A stretch of 10,309 nucleotides of DNA, taken from the NCBI GenBank assembly GCA_025352915.1, contig JANXSA010000028.1, forward strand, positions 1-10,309, given 5' to 3'. Below the pieces are notes generated by a model. That model worked only from the letters and a program-made list of their open reading frames with translations, made no database searches and was not told the DNA's origin. The DNA comes from Rhodospirillales bacterium. Lineage in GTDB: Bacteria; Pseudomonadota; Alphaproteobacteria; Acetobacterales; Acetobacteraceae. The translations under genes were made by a program, and so were the position numbers. Of the stretch, positions 1 to 6,400 are shown piece after piece; within the stretch, counting starts at the first letter, position 1; each line of letters begins with the position of its first letter.

Positions 1-1
1 C

Positions 2-2941
2 CCCGGTGCCGACCCCGAGACCATGGCCAACTCCGTCGCCGCGCCCCTCGAACGCCGCCTCAGCGAGATCGCCGGCGTCACCGAGCTGACCTCCACCAGC
101 TCGGTCGGCGCCACCGCCATCGTCATCCAGTTCGACCTGTCGCGAAAAATCGACAGCGCCGCCAAGGACGTCCAGGCCGCCATCAACGCCGCCACCCCCG
201 ACCTGCCCGCCGACCTGCCGCTGCGGCCGTATTTTCGAAAATTCAACCCCGACGCCGCCCCGATCATGAGCCTGGCGCTCACGTCGACCAGCCTGTCGAT
301 GGCCCAGCTCTACGACCTCGCGGACTCCATCCTGGCCCAGCGCCTGTCCCAGCTCGACGGCGTATCGCAAGTCCAGGTCAACGGCGCCGAAAAACCCGCC
401 GTCCGTGTCCGCCTCGACCCCGCCGCCCTCGCCGCCGCCGGCCTGTCCAGCCAGGACGTCTACAACGCCATCCGCCGCAGCAACGTCAACGGCCCCACCG
501 GCGGCTTCGACGGCGAAGACCAAGCCGCCCAGATCCGCCTAAATGGCCAGCTCACCCAGGCCAGCGAATACCGCCCGCTGGTGCTCAAGACGGTCCCCGG
601 CGGCGGCGTGGTCCGCCTGGGCGACGTCGCCGACGTGATCGACGGCGTCGCCAACATCCGCCTCGCCGCCTGGCTCGGCACCCGCCCGGCAATCCTGCTC
701 CAGGTCAGCAAGACCGGCGACGCCAACGTCATCGACACCGTCGACCGCATCAAGGCCATACTTCCCCTGTTGCGCAGCTGGATGCCCCCCGACGTCGACC
801 TGACCATCCTGTCCGACCGCACCCAGACCATCCGCAGCAGCGTGGCCGAGGTCCAGGCCTCGCTGCTGATCTCCTGTGCCCTGGTGCTGCTGGTGGTCAT
901 GGTGTTCATGCGCCGCCTGGTCCCCACCCTGGCCGCCGCCGTCACCGTGCCGCTATCGCTCGCCGGCAGCCTGGCGGCGATGTGGCTGTTCGGCTTCTCG
1001 GTCAACAACTTCTCGCTGATGGCGCTGACCATCGCCGTCGGCTTCGTGGTCGACGACGCCATCGTCATGATCGAAAACGTCATGCGCCACCTCGAGGAAG
1101 GCAAATCGCCCCTGCGCGCGGCCCTGGACGGCTCGGCGCAAATCGGCTTCACCGTCATCTCGATCAGCATCTCGCTGGTCGCCGTGTTCATCCCGATCCT
1201 GTTCATGGGAGGCATCCTCGGCCGGCTGTTCCACGAATTCGCAGCCGTCCTGACCATCGCGATTGCCATCTCCGCCCTGGTCTCGCTGACCCTCACCCCG
1301 ATGCTGCTCGGCCGCTTCATGCACACCCGTCCCGCCCCCCCCACTGGCCTATGGGGCCGCATCGACCGCACCACCGACCGCGCCCTGACCGCCCTCCAGC
1401 GCGGCTACGCAAGCTCGCTGGACGTCGCCTTGCGCTTCCGCTGGCTGATGCTGGCGGCCACCATCGCCACGGCGGGGCTCTCGGTCTGGCTTTACACCCT
1501 GGTGCCAAAAGGCTTCCTGCCGATCCAGGACACCGGCCTGCTCCAGGGCGGCACCGTCGCCGGCCCGGAAATCTCCTTCGCCGCCATGACCGAGCGCCAG
1601 CGCATGGTTGTGGAGGTACTCCTGCGCGACCCCGCCATCGCAGGCGTCGGCTCCACCATCGGCGTCACCTCCGGCTGGGCCTCGATGAACCGCGGCCAAC
1701 TCATCATCGGCCTCAAACCCGTCGCCGAACGCGGCGTCACCGCCCAGCAAGTCGTCGACCGCCTGCGCCCGCAACTGGAGAAAATCCCCGGCGTCCAGGC
1801 CTTCACCTGGGCCGCCCAAGAGTTCCGCGGCGGCGGCCGCCAAGGCAACGCCAACCAGTTCGTCCTGCTCAGCGAGGACCTGACCCTCCTGCGCGACTGG
1901 TCCACCCGCCTAGTCGACCGCCTGCGCGAGGAACCAGGCATCACCGACGTCACCAGCGACCAAGACCGCGCAGGCCCGCAAGCCAACGTCATCATCGACC
2001 GCGAGGCCGCCGCCCGCCTCGGCGTCTCAGTCGGCGCCATCACCAACGCGCTCAACAACGCCTTCGCCCAGCGCCAGATCTCGATCATCTACGGCACCCG
2101 CAACCAGTACCGCGTGATCGAGGAAATCGACCCCGCCCTGCAAGCCGATCCCGAAAGCCTCAACCGCATCTACGTCGGCGCAACCGGAGGAAGACAGGTC
2201 CCGCTCGCCAGCGTCGTCCGCATCGAACGCGGCGGCGCCCCCCTGGCCGTCCGCCATCAGGGCCAGTCGCCGGCCGCCACCATCAGCTTCTCCACCGCCC
2301 CGGGAACCCCCGCCGGCACCGGCCTCGCCCTCGTCGCCCGCGTCGCCTGGGACCTGCGCATGCCCGACACCGTGCGCACCAGCTTCGCCGGCAATTCCCG
2401 CTGGCTGGCCGACAGCCTGACCACCCAACCCATGCTGATCGGCGCCGCCATCCTGGCGATCTACATCGTCCTCGGCGCGCTCTACGAAAGCCTGACCCAG
2501 CCGATCACCATCCTCTCCACCCTGCCCTCGGCCGGCCTCGGCGCGCTGCTGGTGCTGTGGGCGACCGACACCGAGCTATCGGTGATGGGCATCATCGGCA
2601 TCCTGCTGCTGATGGGCATCGTCAAGAAGAACGCCATCATGATGGTCGATTTCGCCCTCGAACTCGAACGCCAGCACGGCGCCATCCCCACCGACGCCAT
2701 CCGCCAAGCCGCCGTCGAACGCTTCCGCCCGATCCTGATGACCACCCTGGCCGCCCTGCTCGGCGCCATCCCCCTCGCCCTGGCCACCGGCACCGGCGCC
2801 GAACTCCGCCAACCCCTCGGGCTGACAGTGGTCGGCGGGCTGGCGATGTCGCAACTGCTGACGCTGTACACCACCCCGGTGGTCTACCTGGCACTGCAAC
2901 GCCGGCCGCGCACCAGGACGGCCGAGGCGGTGCCGCTGTGA
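2..2941 (+). CDS. MdtC-type RND multidrug efflux permease subunit (5' partial)
   Basis: Inner-membrane proton-driven permease of a tripartite RND (HAE1) pump, which works with a periplasmic adaptor and an outer-membrane channel to expel drugs. The frame is open from base 2 and codes PGADPET before the ATG at 23. By family comparison that ATG is internal (MdtC reads PGASPETM near residue 52), so about 50 N-terminal residues including TM1 lie upstream. Visible parts: first porter domain (to ~850); TM2-4 (~860-1120) with the proton-relay Asp pair in VVDDAIVMIENV (Asp codons 1052-1057); TM5-6 (~1140-1320); TM7 (~1435-1510); second porter domain; TM8-10 (~2425-2660) with the essential Lys of GIVKKNAIMMVDF (codon 2627-2629); TM11-12 (~2725-2910). 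The sequence follows E. coli MdtC closely as I remember it (QRQISIIY, ELRQPLGLTVVGG, LLTLYTTPVVYL), more than MdtB. No frameshift or missing relay residue is seen. An adaptor and MdtB partner probably precede it; no outer-membrane factor gene follows. Substrates cannot be predicted, and the exact MdtB/MdtC/MuxC name is unproven. [confidence missing in the original; 0.5 is a placeholder]. Confidence 0.5.
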   Translation, partial: PGADPETMANSVAAPLERRLSEIAGVTELTSTSSVGATAIVIQFDLSRKIDSAAKDVQAAINAATPDLPADLPLRPYFRKFNPDAAPIMSLALTSTSLSMAQLYDLADSILAQRLSQLDGVSQVQVNGAEKPAVRVRLDPAALAAAGLSSQDVYNAIRRSNVNGPTGGFDGEDQAAQIRLNGQLTQASEYRPLVLKTVPGGGVVRLGDVADVIDGVANIRLAAWLGTRPAILLQVSKTGDANVIDTVDRIKAILPLLRSWMPPDVDLTILSDRTQTIRSSVAEVQASLLISCALVLLVVMVFMRRLVPTLAAAVTVPLSLAGSLAAMWLFGFSVNNFSLMALTIAVGFVVDDAIVMIENVMRHLEEGKSPLRAALDGSAQIGFTVISISISLVAVFIPILFMGGILGRLFHEFAAVLTIAIAISALVSLTLTPMLLGRFMHTRPAPPTGLWGRIDRTTDRALTALQRGYASSLDVALRFRWLMLAATIATAGLSVWLYTLVPKGFLPIQDTGLLQGGTVAGPEISFAAMTERQRMVVEVLLRDPAIAGVGSTIGVTSGWASMNRGQLIIGLKPVAERGVTAQQVVDRLRPQLEKIPGVQAFTWAAQEFRGGGRQGNANQFVLLSEDLTLLRDWSTRLVDRLREEPGITDVTSDQDRAGPQANVIIDREAAARLGVSVGAITNALNNAFAQRQISIIYGTRNQYRVIEEIDPALQADPESLNRIYVGATGGRQVPLASVVRIERGGAPLAVRHQGQSPAATISFSTAPGTPAGTGLALVARVAWDLRMPDTVRTSFAGNSRWLADSLTTQPMLIGAAILAIYIVLGALYESLTQPITILSTLPSAGLGALLVLWATDTELSVMGIIGILLLMGIVKKNAIMMVDFALELERQHGAIPTDAIRQAAVERFRPILMTTLAALLGAIPLALATGTGAELRQPLGLTVVGGLAMSQLLTLYTTPVVYLALQRRPRTRTAEAVPL

Positions 2942-3014
2942 GTTAATTATCGTTGCACCCACCGCGCGCAAATGTGCGATTCCAATAAGTTCAACTCGAA
3001 ATCGCGGGCGACAT

Positions 3015-3042
3015 TTGACTTGTAGGGTCCGGTATGTATTAA
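3015..3042 (+). promoter_or_regulatory. Possible sigma70-type promoter of the RTX gene
   Basis: TTGACT at 3015-3020 matches five of six bases of the -35 consensus. TATTAA at 3037-3042, after a 16-bp spacer, matches four of six bases of the -10 consensus; an alternative -10 is ATTAAT at 3038-3043 with a 17-bp spacer. The site lies 47 bp before the start codon inside the AT-rich island, the only such stretch between the two genes. The -35 is good but the -10 is mediocre, so an activator or another sigma factor is possible. Confidence 0.4.
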
Positions 3043-3076
3043 TAGAATTTAATTAACGATACCGATACGAACACCC

Positions 3077-3081
3077 GAGGA
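3077..3081 (+). promoter_or_regulatory. Ribosome binding site of the RTX gene
   Basis: GAGGA at 3077-3081 sits 8 nt before the ATG at 3090. It is a strong Shine-Dalgarno match at good spacing and supports that ATG as the true start. Confidence 0.8.
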
Positions 3082-3089
3082 AAACCACC

Positions 3090-3419
3090 ATGGCCGCTCT
3101 GAGCATCTACAATCCCGCGCCGGCCAACCTCTCCTCGGCACAGTTCTTCCAGACCGGCCCCGGCGCCACGCTGCTCGGTTCCGGCCCCACCTTCATCAAT
3201 ATCCAGAACCCCACCGGCACCATCGTCGCCATCACCGGCACCGGCTTCGTCTTCGACCTCGACGGCATCCCCACCGCCGGCACCATCGATGCCGCGACGC
3301 TCTACGCCGCGGATTTCACCATCCAGCTCGCCTCGTTCGGCGGGCTGAGCCACAGCGCGGTCGATTTCTACAATGTCTGGCGCGGCGTCACCCCCGGCAA
3401 CGTCTTCGCCTTCCTGCTG
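3090..3419 (+). other. N-terminal module of the RTX protein (no named family)
   Basis: Residues 1-110 precede the first calcium-binding nonapeptide. The segment is hydrophobic/beta-like, with TGTIVAITGTGFVFDLDG followed by a Gly-Thr-rich turn (PTAGTID) and an amphipathic stretch (LSHSAVDFYNVWRGV) before LLSGNDTVNG. From memory, similar short modules open many alphaproteobacterial RTX proteins, but I cannot assign a family name. It is not a Sec signal: the first ~25 residues have no basic n-region or hydrophobic core. Confidence 0.5.
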
Positions 3420-6400
3420 TCCGGCAACGACACGGTCAACGGCAGCAACAACAGCGACACGCTGGACGGCTTCGAAGGCGCCGACATCCTTAACGGCGGT
3501 GCCGGCGACGACACCCTGAGCGGCGAGGCCGGCAACGACACCCTGAGCGGCGAGGCCGGAAACGATTACATCGACGCCGGCCGCGGCACCGACACCATCG
3601 ATGGCGGCGACGGGCTGGACACGCTGTCCTACAGCGCCGCCAACAGCGACCCGGCCATCACCAAGGGCGTCACCTTCGACCTCACCGCCGCCACCGTGAT
3701 CGACCCGTTCGGCTTCACCGACACCATCATTTCCATCGAGCGCGCCCGCGGCACCCGCTTCGCTGACGTCTTCATCGGCAGCGCTGCCGACAATCGCTTC
3801 GAGGGGCTCGACGGCGCCGATACCTACACTGGCGGCGCCGGCATCGACCAAATCAGCTACAGCAGCGACGCCCGGTACGGCGGCACCGCCGGCGTGACCG
3901 TGAATCTCGCCGCTGGCACCGCCACCGACGGCTTCGGCAACGCCGAGACCTTCACCAGCATCGAGCGGGTCTCCGGCACCGACAAGGCCGACCATCTGAC
4001 CGGCGGCAACGGCATCGTGGCGGACAACGCCTCGTGGGGCCTCTACGGTGGCGCCGGCGACGACACCATCAGCGGCGGCGCTGGCGACATCTATGTCGAA
4101 CCCGGCGCCGGCAACGACACCATCACCGCCGGCAGCGCCTTCGATCTGGTCAGCTACTCCGAATACACCGGCACCACCGGCGCCACCATCGACCTCGACC
4201 TCGGCAAAATCGCCGACCCCTATGGCGGCACCGACACGCTGATCGGCACCTTCGAAGGCGCCCGCGGCACCCGCAATGCCGACGTGTTGCTCGGCAATGC
4301 CGCCAACAACCAGTTCAGCGGCCTGAACGGCAGCGACTTCATCAGCGGCGGCGCCGGCCAGGATCGCGTGCGCTACGACCGCGACGCCCAGTTCGGCGGC
4401 ACCAAGGGCGTCACCGTCAACCTCGCCGCCGGCACCGCGGTCGACGGCTTCGGCTCCACCGACACGCTGATCTCCATCGAGGCGGTCACCGGCACCAACA
4501 GCGCCGACACCCTGATCGGCGGCGACACCAAGCTGCCGACCTCGCTCGACAACTACGAGATCTACGCGCTGGGCGGCGACGACACGCTGACCGCCGGCGC
4601 CTACGATACCCTGCTCGCCCCCGGCGCCGGCAACGACATCGTCAAGGGCGGCGCCGGCTTCGACCAGATCACCTATGAGGAATACACCGGCACCAACGGC
4701 GCGGTGATCAACCTGGCCACCGGCGTGGTCGCCGACCCCTATGGCGGCACCGACTCGGTGAGCGGGGTCGAGGGCGTGCGCGGCACCAAAAACGCCGACA
4801 CAATCACTGGCAACACCGCCAACAACGTCTTCCGCGGCCTCGCCGGCAACGACTTCATCGATGGCGGCGCCGGCACCGACCAGGTGCGCTACGACCGCGA
4901 CACCAACGCCGGCGGCACCAAGGGCGTCACAATCGACCTCGCCACCGGCACCGCCATCGACGGCTTCGGCGACACCGACACCCTCACCAGCATCGAAAAC
5001 GCCCGCGGCACCAACGTCGCCGACCTGCTGCAAGGCGACGCCAACGCGAACAGCTTCCAGGGCATCGGCGGCGCCGACACCCTGGACGGCCGCGCCGGAT
5101 TCGACACCGCCGACTACAACGCCGACAGCTTCGCCATCGGCATCACCGGCGTCGTCGTCAACCTCGCCACCGGCACCGCCACCGACGGCCAGGGCGCCAC
5201 CGACACCCTGATCTCCATCGAGGGCGCGCGCGGCTCCACCGGCAATGACACCCTATTCGGCGGCAACGGCATCCTGGCCAACAACGACTCCTGGGGCCTC
5301 TACGGTGGCGCCGGCAACGACACCATCACCGGCGGCACCGGCGACATCTATGTCGAACCCGGCGCCGGCAATGACATCATCACCGCCGGCAGTGCCTTCG
5401 ACCAGGTGAGCTATTCCGAATACACCGGCGCCAACGGCGTCAACGCCAACCTCGCCACCGGCATCATCCTCGATCCCTACGGCGACAAGGACACGCTGAT
5501 CGGCGCGTTCGAATCGCTGCGCGGCACCCGCAACGCCGATACGCTGATCGGCAATGCCGCCAACAACCAGTTCCGCGGCCTCAACGGCAGCGACTTCATC
5601 AGCGGCGGCGCCGGCCAGGACCGCGTGCGCTACGACCGCGACGCCCAGTTCGGCGGCACCAAGGGGGTCACCGTCAACCTCGCCGCCGGCACGGCCGTCG
5701 ACGGCTTCGGCAACGCCGACACCCTGGTCTCGATCGAGGAAGTCGAGGGCACCGGCGTCGCCGACACCCTGACCGGCGGCAACACCCCAATCCCATTCCA
5801 ATCGTACAGCCTGTTCGGCCGCGCCGGCGACGACATCCTGATCGGCGGCACCGCCTTCACCTACTTCGAGCCCGGCGCCGGCAACGACACCATTACCGGC
5901 AACAGTCTCTTCGACCAGATCAGCTACGCCGATTATACCGGCGTTCTCGGCGTCACCATTGACCTCAACAAGAACACCATCGCCGACCCGTTCGGGGCCA
6001 CCGACAGCTTCACCGGCATCGAGGGCGCGCGCGGCACCCGCAACGCCGACACCCTGATCGGCGACGCCGCCAACAACCAGTTCACCGGCCTGGCCGGGGA
6101 CGACGCCATCAATGGCGGCGCCGGCATCGACACCGTGCGCTATGACCGCGATGCGCTCTACGGCGGCACCGGCGCGGTCACGGTCGACCTCGCCGCCGGC
6201 ACCGCCACCGACGGCTTCGCCAACACCGACACCCTGGCCGGCATCGAAAACCTGCGCGGCACCAACGCCGCCGCCGGCGACACCCTGCGCGGCGATGCCA
6301 ACGCCAACAGCTTCCAGGGCCTGGCCGGCGCCGACACCATCGACGGCCGCGCCGGCATCGACACCGCGGACTATTCCCGCGACGAGGCCGATGGCGGCAC

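Larger units (their letters stand above)
2942..3089. other. AT-rich intergenic region upstream of the giant RTX gene
   Basis: This 148-bp gap between the RND stop and the RTX start contains no ORF. Base composition changes sharply: bases 3031-3060 hold only 6 G/C of 30, while the flanking genes are dominated by G and C. It contains the palindrome TTAATTAA at 3049-3056, a related TTAATTA at 2943-2949 right after the RND stop, and a tandem CGATAC pair at 3057-3068. I see no convincing rho-independent terminator for the RND gene: the best hairpin (CGCA-AATG-TGCG near 2967-2980) has a 4-bp stem and no T tract. The region probably holds the promoter and operator of the RTX gene. Confidence 0.75.

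Noticed and set aside
23..25. ATG at 23 as the start of the RND gene
   Set aside because: The codons before it (PGADPET) continue the conserved family sequence, so this Met is internal and the true start lies outside the window.
982..2946. A 654-codon plus-strand frame inside the RND gene
   Set aside because: The translation is almost only Arg, His, Pro, Gly and Ala, the usual shadow of a GC-rich gene, while the overlapping RND frame is clearly real.
2960..2985. Rho-independent terminator after the RND gene
   Set aside because: The best stem is 4 bp (CGCA/TGCG) without a following T run, too weak to call.
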